Source: Aralia elata (Eukaryota > Streptophyta > Magnoliopsida > Apiales > Araliaceae). Taken from it: a DNA stretch of 64,000 bases. How positions within the stretch are numbered: the stretch's first letter is position 1; every line of letters begins with the position of its first letter. The stretch is taken from assembly GCA_034770075.1 (NCBI GenBank), contig JAVJAP010000027.1, positions 248,001 through 312,000 on the forward strand, in the 5' to 3' direction. This document shows positions 22,086 through 34,794 of the stretch, one piece after another. Position numbers and translations under genes: made by a program. The notes beneath the pieces were generated by a model. That model was not told the DNA's origin. It saw nothing but the letters and a program-made list of their open reading frames with translations, and searched no databases.

Positions 22086-22214
22086 ATGCTTAGTGAAGGC
22101 TTTTATGACCGAATGCTTGTGGGAAATATCTATAAACTCTAGAACTCGTTTAAACATCACTCGAAGCAAGGTCTCTAAATTTGTTATGCTTGAATTGATG
22201 GTCATGTGGTGAGT

Positions 22215-22410
22215 TGAGATAGAGCATAAAACGCACTCACTCATGGACACATGCGTAGGAGAGATAGAGCGTAAAACGCACTCTCTTATAATTGGGATTA
22301 AAGAAAGAAAATTGTTGTATTGCAAATCTTGCAGGGGGTTGAGATAGAGCGTAAAACGCACTCGCCCATATGAGTGCGCTTAAGGTTGAGATGGAGCATA
22401 AAATGTACTC
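22215..22410 (+). repeat. Array of four palindromic repeats, B copy 2
   Basis: The organisation is the same as at 15561-15753. The first copy reads GAGCATAAAACGC and the last AAAATGTACTC, so these two have lost full pairing. Copies two and three are intact. Confidence 0.8.
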
Positions 22411-22805
22411 ACCTAGAGCCTTTGGTTCTCAAAATTTTTGAAAATTGTGATTTGTATACCTTTGTATTGAGCGATGTGTTAAGCATGTTGTTTTGAAGTT
22501 TATTTGATTATTTCATAATGTAATGTGGTTGCATAGTTTCATCCGAGCTTGATTGGTTTAGTGTTATTGGGTACTCAGACACACACACATACGGAAGGGG
22601 CCTTAAGTAAAGTATGACTAGCTAACTGAAATTTTAGACGTGCAACTTTTTGTTTGTTCTTTTGAGTTCCAAATGTTGATGCCTTTGAGACCATTGTCGG
22701 CTTATTAATTCATTTCTCAAGTTAGGTTGTATTACAAGAGTTTTAAGTATGTAGTTTAGGTTTGTTTTGCTTGAGGACAAGCAAAGATTTAAGTTTGGAG
22801 GTATT

Positions 22806-24869
22806 TGATGAGTGTGTTTTATATACACAAATTAGGTGCTTTTGAGCTTGATAATTTGTAAATCCTAAGTCATTTCAGTTGGTTTTATGTGTTTTATGTT
22901 ATTGTTATGTAATGTAGTTTTGTATTGGTTTTATGTGTTTTTGTATTGTTTTGTAGGAATTGAAATAAAAGCTCTTTGGAATCAATACCCATAATTTGTT
23001 TTTCGGTACTGTAGCTGCTTGTTTCCCGATTTCACCCATGCTCCCATCCGAATCTGTCAAAATGCAAAGAACGAACGTTGTAGATATTTGACTTAGCTTT
23101 CCAGAACATCTTGAATCATCCAATTTGAAGTTCGTATGAGAGAGTTATGGCCATTTTACCATCGGATTTGGCATAAATTTTACACAGCAGTTGCTTCGGG
23201 CTCAATTTGAGCCTTTCTCTGGACATTTTCTCGTCAAGCTTCAGTTATTAAAGTTGTACAGCTCCTTCTTAGCTTTCCATAGCCTAATTAATCGCCTTAA
23301 TCCAAGTTCGGACGAAGAAGTTATGGCCATTTTACTAACAGAGGTCAAAGCTGAGTCGGGCTATAGGCCTTGGGCGCGGGCGCGCGGAATGGGCGCAGGC
23401 GCGCGGCGCCAGGCACCAGGCAGCCAGCGCGCGCGCGCAAGCGGCGTGGGCATGCTATGGACGTGCGGCATGGCCAGGGGCTGGGCGCGGGCGTGGTGGG
23501 CAGCGTGCGGGCGCGCCCGGACGTGCTGAGTACGATCGTTTGAGGTCCTAGTGCGATTCCAGCTCACTTTTTGACCCAAAATCTGATGTTTGGCTAGGGT
23601 TTTTCATGGAGGCACTATATAATATCTCATTGGGGCTTCATATTTCATAACGAGGAATTGGGAGGCCACACAAACACATCAATTAGAGAGCCAAAAGTGC
23701 TGTAACACAAGGAAAATTCAGCAAAATCAAAAGAACCAAGAAGGAAAGGAGTGTCAAATGGACATCTTGACATAGGGAGGCTGCACATACATCACCAAGA
23801 AGAGCTTGAGGGCTGCAATTCAAAGAGATTTTCAGCAACAAGCCAAGGAGCAAAAGGAGAAAAAAATGCCAAAGGAAGAGGAAAAGCTAGAAATTGACAT
23901 CAACCAAACAAGCAACATATGAATATCTTCTAAATGGGTTTTATCATCTCTTGCTTTCCTTTGAATTTATATTTCTATTTCATGATGTACACCATGTGTT
24001 TGATGTTTTGCCTAGCTACCATGAACTAGAGCTTATTCTAAGATTTCAATGGAACCGAACACATAGTTTGAATTGATTTCTCTCTCTTTGTTATTAATTA
24101 CTCATTTGTGAATTGTATGTCATAATTTATGCTTCATATATTAATTTCTTGGCTCGTAATTACCGTGGGAACCTATATGAACTTGACGAACGGATTATAG
24201 TGTTTAGACCTTGTTATGATATCATGCAAGAGTTAAAGATTGTTGTGGGTTATTAATTAAGATTAAGTGACGTGTGTCTTGTTGATTATCCTCAATAACA
24301 TGCAACTTGATAGTATTTAAGATAGACATATACCTAGATACCGTGTGCAACCAATAGAGAATCTATTCTTAATGACTTCCTATGTGAAAGGTGGTAATTG
24401 AAGGGACGTTTAATGAGATTTAGTGACACGTGTCTTGTTATTGTTCTTGAAATTGGTCTCTTGATGGTGTGTAGGATAGACATATACCTACATGCCGCAT
24501 TAGGAAGATTCGAATTTTACCATCGACAGAGGCTTATAAGTAGCTTTGATTTCTCGGTTGACATTTCTATGTTGTTAATTAGTTTAAATGAGAGAGTTAG
24601 GATATTCAAATGAAGTGTTGGGGGAAATTGCAATCTTAGACTTGTTAATATTATATTTCGTTATCTTAATGTTTTTCATATCTCTTAATTATTACAAACA
24701 ACAAAAACTCAAATCATCATTTGTCTACTTAAAATCGAGATGATATATAGTTGGTACTTGGGATACACTAGAACAATTCCCTGTGGGTTCGACAACTCTC
24801 TTATCACTTTATTACTTGTTGACCGCGTATACTTGCGTGTGTGTTTATCGATTACGAAATCAACCAACA
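22806..24869 (+). repeat. Right LTR of the B array
   Basis: This 2064-bp LTR runs TGATGAGTGTG...CCAACA, with a shorter GC-rich block than the middle LTR. The preceding polypurine tract has one change (TTTGGAGGT). It is followed by ATAGT, whose partner would be left of the window. Confidence 0.9.
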
Positions 24870-24996
24870 ATAGTCAACACCCTCTCTAATCGTAGAGTCT
24901 CAAAACCCTACGATCGATGTACATACTTCCACCTGTCCAGAACATCACCCCATACCCATCCATACGGATTACCTTTCTCCCATTCTAATATCCTCC

Positions 24997-26226
24997 ATGC
25001 TAGCTACACCTCATCAATCCCCAGTTCACTCACCTTCCTCATCTTCATTCTCCTCTCCGAAAGTCGAGCCTCAACACTCTAAGTCTAATAAAGCCAAGTC
25101 CGTCTTACTTATTTCTCCAAAAGCTTCACTTGTACACTCACCGCCACCACCCTCAAAACACGCATCCACTCTTGTTATTCCCTCAGATATTCCCTCTTCC
25201 TCAAAGAAAGAATTCATTGATCTCAATCTTATCCTCTTGAATCTATCTCAAGCAAATAAAGAATGCTCTGAGCCTCCTCTTGATCAGAATTTGGGACGTC
25301 TAGAAATCATCCCCTTAACACAACAGCTGACAAACTTGACCACTCATATGTCTCGAAAGATTGAGGACAAGTTTAAGAAAAACTCCACTGAGCTTCATCA
25401 CCAAATGGATGAAATTACTACTGTTATTAGTCATTTACGAGAAGATTTGGGGAGAGAGCTACAGAAGCAGCTAAAGTCTATGTTCAAGGATATGTCTGGT
25501 CATCTTCATGATTGAGACATAATCTTCTTCAAAGCTCTTGATGATCAAAAGAAAGTGGTACTTTCTCTGCAGCAACAGAATGAGCAGTCAATCAAATCTC
25601 TGTCCACTAAAGTCTTTGAGCTCAACAATGGATTATCTATTTTTAAAAATGAGATGGAAATGTATGCTGCTAACACAACCACCTTAATTACTCAGCAGAA
25701 TAAACATGCTGCTGATCGTCAACGAGAAATTCGGAATGACATTGCCATGAACTCCTCTCAAATCCAAGAATTATTCGACTCAGTCCAGCATCTCACAAGG
25801 CTGCGTGATGACAAAAAGGGGGAGAAGTCTAGACAGGGGGAGAAGGGAAAATAGGAAGACAAGACAAGTCAGGGAGATAGGGGGAAACAGGGAGATAAGC
25901 CTTCTCAAAAGAAAGAAGATTAGAAATCTCCTCAAGCACTACCAATAGAGCAGGGCCAATGGCAGATTAGATCGTCGAGTGCAGTAACGCCATCTGGCAT
26001 AAAAATTCCATTTGGAGATCCGGCTTATTTGAATAGAAATCTTCAAGGAATTCGTCCTGTAGGAGAAGATAGGACATTTTCTTCATTTACTCCTAATCTT
26101 GGTCCACGAGATTCTATTGAGGAAATTAGAAGAAAAGATGCTGAGGAAAAAGAAGCTTATAAATGTAGAGTGAAAATTGAAAGGAAATGGGTTGCCTTAG
26201 AAAAGCCAAGAAAAAGAAGGAAATAG
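24997..26226 (+). pseudogene. Envelope-like coiled-coil ORF of a SIRE-type Copia element (broken)
   Basis: Three collinear open stretches (24997-25515, 25555-25854, 26029-26226) lie just upstream of a polypurine tract and a Copia-type LTR. The first is Ser/Pro-rich, followed by a region rich in Leu, Gln, Lys and Glu that looks like a long coiled coil. The last is very basic. An extra ORF with such a coiled coil between pol and the 3' LTR is a feature of SIRE/Maximus elements, where it is called envelope-like although a membrane role is not proven. I see no clear transmembrane segment. Stops at about 25513, 25852 and 25921 break it. The upstream part was cut off by insertion of the B array. 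Confidence 0.6.
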
Positions 26227-26444
26227 TAAGCTCATTTATATTTCTTTTCTCCCTACTAAATTTTATCTGTTGTAAAACTGATGAACCTTAAAATTCTTGA
26301 ATCATCAATAAATTCATTCTTTTGATCTAGCAAGTATAGTGACTTACTGTATTTGAAGTCATATTCATATTTCAAGCAAATGCATTAAATAATTGATATA
26401 TATTATGAAACAGCTAGTTTTGTCAACATTAAATAGGGGGATTT

Positions 26445-27935
26445 TGTTGGAGTCTACATGATGAGTATTATTTGATTTGATGATGAAAGCTCTTAATGTA
26501 TATTTGTACTAGTAAGTTTTATAATGTCCTCAATAATGATTCAATGTACAAGTACTTAGAGTTGAAAGATCAAACTTGTTAGGTTGATCTCATTAAATTA
26601 ATCTGATGTATAGTTAATGGGCTCAAGTTGTATGTAAAGTTAGTCTGCCAGAGTTGTAAAGATAAGATGTCAGATCGCAGACTTAACTCTCAGCTCATAA
26701 AGCATCAGACAAATTGCAGAGCTGTTGCATCTATCGTAAAGTAAACAGAATAGCAAAGTAAAGCAAACCTCTCTCTGCAAAGACTGAACGTAGAGTGCTT
26801 CAGAATCAAAGCAAAAGTCAAATGGTAAAGCACCTCAAAGTTCATTCATCAAAAGAAAGAATCGTAGAATCAGCTCTGCAATCATAAGGCCGATCCTCAT
26901 AGAACTGAGAATAAAGGTCATTCGTAGAGCACAAATATCATCGTAAAGCTATCTTCTGAACGTAGAGTAAACACTACGAGCTCCCATGTTCATAGAGTTG
27001 AATCAAGTCTGACAAGAAGACTGACATAGGAGCGTTGCTGATTGAAGGTCCCAATGCAACCACCAAACATCCTTGGCTGAAATCGAAGATTAGAAGATAT
27101 GTCTAACAACTATTTGCTAAAAAGTGATGTGTCAAGGTGGTAGGTTAAATTGCAGACTAATGTGACAGGCTAAACAAAAGAAAGCTGACACCTAAACTTA
27201 AAATGGCAACATCAAGATCCTAGAATATCCAAAGTATTAAATGCTCCAACGAGAACCTAACAACGGGAAAAAATTCAGGCAGATTATAAAAAGCAAAAGA
27301 GATTCAAAACTAAATTTAACGAATAATAATCAAGAAAAGCCAAAACTCTACCAAAGCAAAGAAGAACATACTCTATGATTTCAACTTTTAGTTCAAGCTG
27401 CTAAGAACTTGAGAAGAGAAGCTTAACGCCAACTTGGCAGCACCTCTTAACAACATTTATACAACTGTTCGTTCTGGTCTTAGTGACCACACTAAAGTTC
27501 CAAGTCTGCTGGGCTTGAAGAGGGCAAGAGTGTCCTTGTCTGAGAGACTAAAGTTCCAAGTCTGTTGGGCTTGAAGAGGGCAAGAGTGTCCTTGTTGTAG
27601 TAACTAAATTCTTAGTGAATTCCTACTTGTTGAAGTAGAAGAATGGAGTAGGAGTTGTTCAGTCTCCGAACCACTTAAAATCTCTTTGTGTTATTTATTG
27701 TCTTGTTTTACTTTCTTGCATATTATCTAGTTTGATTGTGTGGCTAAGATCTAAACCTAAACTTAGACCTGAGATCTAACTAATCTACAAGGGGATTTTC
27801 AAAAAGTATATTTCGTTGTGCTTAATCTGATTAATAATTATCGGGTAATATCTTCTTAAACTAGTTGTTTCTTAAAAAGAATATATTCAACCCCTCTTAT
27901 AGATCTTTAAGTGCCTCTGGGAAACAATACATGAC
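26445..27935 (+). repeat. 3' LTR of SIRE-like element H
   Basis: It begins TGTTGGAGTC right after the polypurine tract AATAGGGGGATTT, and contains the ATTCAACCCCTCTTATAG sequence usual near the end of SIRE-like LTRs. The right end is set at about 27935, where the Copia gag sequence of F begins. A ~49-bp segment is tandemly duplicated with a 57-bp period (about 27491-27540 and 27548-27596). H has either inserted into F or been joined to it by deletion. Confidence 0.7.
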
Positions 27936-28379
27936 AAAACCCAGTTGTCCCAATTATTTAATCAAATTGATCATCTTGAGGATATCTGTCAATACTGTAG
28001 TGCCATCGGTCATTCTAGATCGGAAGAGTTCCTTAGATATCTCATATCTGGCTGACCTACTCTGCTCACCAAACAAATCATGAAGGTGAAGCAATATGGT
28101 AGGTGCATCCATTTTCTCGTGTTGACATTGTAACTCGTTACTCATGAAAGCCAACATGACGCACTGAGCCACAGTCGCATTATCTTGCCACTTTCTAAGA
28201 GTAGCAATCTCTTCCTCAAAGGCATTTTCTGCAACAGTTACAGGGACCGACGAATTTAGGACATAAGAAAGCTTTTTAGCAGTGAGAACTATTCTCAAAT
28301 TTCTCAACCAATCTGTGTAATTCGGTCCAGTTAATTTGTTAGCATCCAATATGCTCCGCAGTGACAGTGAATTAGACAT
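27936..28379 (-). pseudogene. gag: N-terminal Copia Gag of element F (truncated)
   Basis: Reading leftward from ATG 28379, the frame gives MSNSLSLRSILDANKLTGPN and NYTDWLRNLRIVL, the conserved start of many plant Copia Gag proteins. It continues through FMSNELQ and LHDLFGEQSR, which belong to the capsid-like UBN2 domain. The frame is open for about 147 codons and is cut at 27936 by the LTR of H. The rest of F is therefore to the left of the window or lost. The related Gag of E lies at 44434-45236. In a working element this protein forms the virus-like particle. Confidence 0.8.
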
Positions 28380-28659
28380 AGTAAAATTTTGTAAATAAAA
28401 TTTTAATAACAATATTAGCATGCATTCATTTTATTAATCATCAAATTAATTAGGTCTTTAGTAAAATGATGTCCTCTACTATTTTCATCAAACTATATGA
28501 CCCTCCATATATATTTCGGTAGATCTTAATTAAAATTTGTGTAAAATCCGCTTAGTGAGATAAGGATCCTATTGCCATAAATATACGGCCTTGTATGTGC
28601 ACAATAAACTATATATTTATTCAATAGGTAGACAACTCTTGTCAATTACATCAATATGT

Positions 28660-30482
28660 TGTTAGGTTTATATATAGCGCGAACATGCAATCAAATTACA
28701 TAAATAGTGCGGAAGCGCAATAAAACGGATTTTAAAATTTTTCATACAAACCATCACCATGATCATCCTTGTGATCAATTATCAATTAAACGAAAGAGAT
28801 AGAGATATATAATTATACCCTCGTGAATCAAAGCTTCCTCAGGTACAAGTTCATCTCCAATTCCTTCGCGTTCTCCTTGAATTCCACCGATTAAATTCCT
28901 TCCTTTGATCAACGTTAGCCACCCAAGTGTTTGGCCTCTAGAGGTGATCTACTGAGGAATAATAGTTGTTCAAGAAGATGGGTGTTGGCAAAACCCTAGT
29001 TTTTATCTCTATAGAAATTGCAAGTACTCTCTCTCCAATTCTTATGGAAGAGTGTGTAATTGTCTAACCCTAAATCATGATAAGACTCCTCTTATTTATA
29101 GATATAGGGAACCCTCCTAAACTATTTAGGATTAGGGTTTTTATTCTAATTAAACTCCTTTAATTAATTAAACTCCTCATCCAATTAAGAATTTATGAGA
29201 GTATTTCTATTAATTAATTCCCAAACCCTTTTAGGAATTAAATAATAATAATAGTAATAATAATAATAAGACTCTTCTTATTAATTTATATTTAATATTT
29301 CTAAAATATTAAATAATAAATATTAAACTATTTAATTTATTCTATCTCCATAGATTAAATTAAATACACTTGACTTATTATTACAATTATGTCATTTACT
29401 TCTTAAACAAATATTTTTCTTTTGCGGTGTGACCCTTTAGGTTCTCCATATTAAACTGGTTGTGAATAAATTAATTAGAACAATTCTAATCTTATTTAAA
29501 TAAATAAATTAAACTAGTTAATTTATTTAAATAAATAATATTTATTCTACAATAAGGGTAAACCCCCTTAGCGATCAACGACTTTCCATATAATATAGAT
29601 TTCAACATTAATCACAAAATAACCTTTTAGTGCATAGTTACCATACAATTCAATCCTTCTACCATACAATGTCCCAATTAAATATAAGACATGGAATTAA
29701 TGTCAAGTCTTATTTTATTTAATTATATGCATTTCGATTCTCCAATGAACAACTCTGATAATGCAAATTAGAAACTCCTTTCTAATTTCATTCTGCTTTG
29801 GCCAAAGACTTCTGAGTCGTCATTTATCGAATCACATAGGACATTCTCTCCTTTTACTAGAAAATGGTAGATTCTTTGTTGATCATTCACCTATCTCCAT
29901 ATATAACTTATTATACCCAATCATACCCTTTGATATACCCTAAAGGTCTTAAGGGACATGTCAAAGTATAACTCATCATACACAAGATATTATGATGATC
30001 TCAAGTCCAAGGATCACTTGTACTACTATCACTAGAGGAATTCCTATTGACAGGCGAGTAAAACTCCATTAGGTATTCCTTAGCGAGCCACGTTCAGTGA
30101 ACTTATTCTCTAATAAGCACGTACATACTTGCTTTAGTGTCTACATACTTGCTTTAGTGTCTCCACACAAATGATTATGAGATCAATCATCCTCTTCATA
30201 AGAGCAAGCAACGTATGTACTAATCTATCCGGATTCACTAATCCCCTTTTTAGTAATCCATCGATTTGGAACGATTTTAGTTTGTGAGCTATCTAGAATT
30301 TAGATCTCATTAGCATGATCACCATCATGATTCTAAAAGCATTGCTCAAAACTATAGGTTTATCACATTCAATATAACAGCATCATGTAGATAAAGTAAA
30401 ATGCCTTTAATAAACAAATAAGATTACAAAGTATATGCTACATCATATCAAATATGATTGACTTGTGTGCATACTACTTTCA
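28660..30482 (-). repeat. 3' LTR of element E (left side)
   Basis: This 1823-bp LTR is collinear with 47220-49006, with scattered differences and small indels, for example a duplicated ACATACTTGCTTTAGTGTCT near 30122-30161. The polypurine tract lies at 30483-30500 on the minus strand. Reverse and forward ORFs inside it are small and not conserved as proteins. Confidence 0.9.
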
Positions 30483-30524
30483 ATCTCCACTTGCACTAAA
30501 GCCAATCGCCATGGTATCTAATAC

Positions 30525-31859
30525 TGTTGCCTCTTTTTTAATCTTTAGTAAAAGAGCTCTAACTCACGCAAGTATACGTGGCCCACAAGTAATACAGAGG
30601 AAGTAGAGTATCGTCCCATAGAGAAAGTGCTAAATTCAATTACTATGCATCAGTCCTATCACTATACTTATTTGCCTAAACTAATGACTTGATTTTGGTG
30701 ACAAAATTATTTCTAAACAAATTAACAACTAAAGATGCAAATACTAACAAAATATATCAAACTTGGAATTAATGGAATCCTAACTTCATTTAATAGTTCA
30801 TCTAATTACCACTATCATGCTAATAAGTTCACATATCACAGAAAAGTAGCCAATGGCACTAAAATAGACATAACCATTTGTCAATGTATTATGACCTACT
30901 TACATAACATCCATACTCAATAGACATCATGTAATCACCACAATAACCAAAATCACTATATTTCTATGTGAAATTGCAATTATATTGATTTAAAGCACAA
31001 GCCCTTATTTTAGCTCCTACGGTGAAACAATATATTTCTATCTGATTCACAAAATATTAAGCTAACCAATTAAGCCTCATATTCGCAAGCTATCATGATT
31101 ACAATCCATACTTATACGTTATTTTTCAATTCCATACAAGCACTGAGAACGAATGGTGATCAAGCATTCATACATGCAAAACAATCATGATAGAAATTCA
31201 TTATGATATGCAAAACAATCTAACAATCAAGCTTTTAATTAGACTACATATTAAAATCCATTAGAATCCCATACTGAAGATTAGTTCATGACTGAACCAA
31301 AAGCCATTATGGGATCAAAACTATACATAGGAAAATAAACAATCAATTAAAATAAGAAGAAATAGATTGATCAAACCCAATTGTTGAATAAAAATCCGAA
31401 GTAAAGTTCAACCCACATCAATATCCAGCACTTGAACAATAATAATCTACGGTAAAACTCCAGAAAACTAACTCTAGAAAAGTAGAATAATCATAATAAA
31501 AGTCTCCAAGTTCCCTCTTTGTTTCCTTCTCTAAATCTAATCAAATAAAAGTCTGAATCCTCTTCCAAATTGGCTTCCTTTTTCTCCTCCAACCGCAACT
31601 CAGCACCAAGTCTCGTGACCTAGCGCCTCTGGCGCTAGCTTAGTACTAACCCTAGCTCCTCTGGCGCTAGGTCATGCCCACATATTTACAAAAATGCCAT
31701 CAAGTATCCTTTAGGCTTCAAATTTACCCTTTTGCCCCTCCAACTCCAATCCTACAATAAACAAACACAAAAACGAATAAAATAATACTAAAAATACTTA
31801 AAGACGACAATAATTAAGTCTAACAAGACCTGATTCGTAGGTATAAAAACCACTCATCA
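30525..31859 (-). repeat. 3' LTR of element C (left side)
   Basis: On the minus strand it begins TGATGAGTGGTTTTTATACC and ends GAGGCAACA. It contains the palindrome GCGCC-TCT-GGCGC at about 31624-31636 and a related copy near 31662. Both are equivalent to 41955-42003 in the other LTR. Confidence 0.92.
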
Positions 31860-31879
31860 AATACCCCCAAACTTAACCA
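31860..31879 (-). other. Polypurine tract of element C
   Basis: On the minus strand GTTAAGTTTGGGGGTATT precedes the LTR start TGATGAG. Related tracts occur internally at about 32466, 32868 and 34273. Confidence 0.75.
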
Positions 31880-32299
31880 ATTGCTTGTCCCCAAGCAATG
31901 CAATGATGCAAATGTAAATTAACTAACATGCCTACGAATTAATCAATCAACCAACATAGTATCCAACACTAGACCTCAAAGATATCATACAGTACTTAAG
32001 CAGAACCTCTAACCAATGCAAAGTTTCTAACTTTAATCAATGAGTTAAGTTACACCTGCCATCACCCATGTTGTGCGTGTGTGAATATCAACCATTTTAA
32101 TCAATCACAATTCAAATCAATCACATAATTAACTTTTTAGAGGAAAACTTTCAATTGTAACTCAATTCAACCTGTGAACACAACCAATTCAACTGATTCA
32201 AGCAATCACGAAGCATAGGGGTATCACGAAGATTATTCAACACATTTAAATCCTTTTTAAACCCTTCCCTAGGAATTCAAACAATTGTTTTTCTTTAAT

Positions 32300-32401
32300 G
32301 AGTGCATTTTATGCTCCATCTCACTTTCTTTTGAACGAGTGCGTTTTACGCTCCATCTCATTCCACGTGTTTATGAGTGAGTGCGTTTTACGCTCCGTCT
32401 C
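32300..32401 (-). repeat. Array of three palindromic repeats in element C
   Basis: On the minus strand the copies at 32401, 32359 and 32322 read GAGAYGGAGCGTAAAACGCACTC twice, then GAGATGGAGCATAAAATGCACTC. The change in the last copy is compensated in both arms, as in B copy 1 and G. The array lies between ORF2 and the PPT. Confidence 0.85.
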
Positions 32402-32943
32402 AACCCACCACATAATCCATTCTTTAATTGGGAAAGGTTCAAAATTTTCAAAAAAAAAATTTTTACCCCAAGATTCCCCCAAACTTAGATTCTTGCCTGT
32501 TTTTGATTTAATGGACGTTTCACCGATATTATCAAGTTTTAACCCAAATCTTCCACAAGAAGAAAATTATGCAACAATTTGAATTAAATTGATCAAAACA
32601 ATTGATTATGTGCTTTCCTAGCTAACAAGAGTTTCAGACAAGTTAAACTGCACTTCATAATTAACGTCATCACTAAGCACCAGTTTTCAATTCTTCTTAA
32701 GTTAAAACCAACTAACCAGTCTTATCATTGGCCACATTAGACACTATATCAAATTATGCTTAATTCATGAAACTAGATGCAAAACACAACCTAAAATGCA
32801 ATGTAACTACCATGCAACAAGTCTAAACACAATGAAACATAACAATCTATGAAAACAAAAAAACTACCCCCAAACTGAACAAGACAATGTCCTAATTGAA
32901 AAATAAGAAGAGATTAAGAACAGAGGACTCCCCTGATGAAACA

Positions 32944-34167
32944 CTACTCGTCATCACTACCATCGGCAGCGTCATCATCATCATCATCATCAGCATCAGG
33001 AGGTGAGTCAGGTGGTGGGTAAATAGATAGAGGAAGAGCTGGTGGAAATTGGAATGGTCCTGCTGAAGGATTCAACCGCCCAAACATATCCGCCAAAGCT
33101 GTAGAACAGTTAACATTATACGCATAAATCTCTGCCTGACGCTGAGCAAGTCGACTCTGCTGCCGAGCCATTCGATCAAAACCCCTCTGAATCGATCCTG
33201 CCACTAAGTCTATCCGTCTAGTATGGTGCCGAAGGACCTGGCGGATAGTCTCAACTACAGTGGGGGCTGGAACCGGATCCTCAACAGGTGGTGGCTGTTC
33301 CTGTGGCTGCTGCTGTGGTAGAATGAAACCTAAACCCCTCGGGTGCGATTCACCTCCCCCCCATACTCTGTACCGTACCATTACAGCATGATCAATTGGA
33401 GGCAATGGGGCCTGCATAAGTTCATCTTTATCCCACTTGACCCCAGCACGACGGCACAAATCTGTGATCAAGGAAGGATGAGGCAGTCCACCTGTGGTAC
33501 TACCCTCAAGCGCGTGCACGATAGATTCATGAATTACCTCCCCAATATCTACTGTCTTTCCGTTGGCAATGCAAAACAATAACGACGCCCGCTGATTAAT
33601 TACATCGCTCATATGGCGGCACGACATCAACTTGGCACATATAAAAGCATGCCACGCTTTTCCATATCTGCTCAACTTGGATGACGGGAAGTGCACAGCT
33701 TCTTGTTGGTCAGTCAGCTTCCATTCTGTCCCTGGCTCACAGAGGGCTACTATGATCTCAGAATAGTCCAAATCCTGTTGCATGTATTTCGTATAGCTAT
33801 CACTGTGAATCTTTTGCAACCCATAATACGCATTAATAGCTTTACGCCCCACATTTATTTCCTGACCCCGAACCATAACTAGATTCCCATTAGCTTCTTT
33901 AGCATTGACATAAAACTCCTTCACAATATTAACTGCAGCTGGCTCGGGTTATGCAGTAAATACCATCCAATTTCGGCTGCGTATCATTTGAGCTAATTCC
34001 CCATCTACCCGCTCAATAGGTAGCAACCCACGCTCAGGAATTAGGGACTTCCCTGACGACCAGTTTTTATACCTGTCGGACGCTTGAGGGCTAACAAATT
34101 TCTTCTTATCATATTTCACAACAGCTGACGAACCTGAGCTTTCCCCTCGATGTCTTTTAGGAGCCAT
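32944..34167 (-). pseudogene. Athila ORF2 (envelope-like / putative plant transposon protein) with one stop
   Basis: The start is ATG 34167 (MAPKRHRGESSGSS), and the frame runs to 32944 with a single in-frame TAA at about 33949-33951. The region with VRGQEINVGRKAINAYYGL and the KLSRYGKAWHAFICAKLM and SLLFCIANG stretches matches the family known in Pfam as putative plant transposon protein. It is encoded downstream of pol in Athila elements and often called envelope-like. The C-terminal third is Pro/Gln-rich with a coiled segment and ends in a poly-Asp run (about ten residues). I see no signal peptide and no strong transmembrane helix, so an envelope role is doubtful. An upstream segment with AAACCCTAATC and a T-rich tract resembles an ordinary plant 5' UTR. 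Confidence 0.8.
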
Positions 34168-34794
34168 TAATAATCACTTAAGCACAATCAAGACCCAAAA
34201 CAATTAGAAACTTCGTTGGGGCAAACTGTCGAACACTTGGTAGGCACACTTTAAAAACCTTTGTACAATAGTTCCCCCAAACTTAGAGTAACCCAATCAT
34301 GCAATAATGAAATCTCCCACAATTTTGCAACCATATAGATAAGAAATTGAAGCTTTTACCCAATCCTAATTGAGCCAACACAAACTCAATTGGGTTACAA
34401 GCACAACCAAACAATTCCTCTAAATATAATCAATTCAATCCAAAGGAAATACCCTCCAAATCAATTGCACACAATTAAACTTACCGATAGATATAGCTTG
34501 TATCAAACGTTCATACCCAAGTGGAGAGAAAGCTTCATTCCGTTGTAACCCAAATGGACTATGAAAGTTTCCGCTATGAAAGTAAGGTTGGAATTGATTT
34601 TTGGGGGAGATGTGTTCAAGCGGCTCGATTGGAGATTTAATAAGAGAGATGGGGCGATTGAATCACAATAGAAAAAGGAGAAAGGGAACACAGGCGGCTA
34701 AAATGGGTTAGAGGTTAAAAGAAATAAAAGAACTTGAGATGCCTGATTAGGGTTTACTTTTTCTTTTCTTTTTTTTTTCAAAATCGCCTGTTGA

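Larger units (their letters stand above)
16148..24869 (+). mobile_element. Element B, copy 2: non-autonomous Athila-like LTR element sharing an LTR with copy 1
   Basis: LTRs at 16148-18236 and 22806-24869 flank an internal region with a tRNA-Asp-type PBS, one condensed ORF and a long 3' untranslated region. No pol is present. The left LTR is preceded by the PPT of copy 1 and followed by the PBS of copy 2, so it serves both copies. Such LTR-internal-LTR-internal-LTR arrays arise by unequal recombination. AT-rich sequence and a SIRE-like ORF follow at 24870, so the array appears to sit inside element H. Confidence 0.85.
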
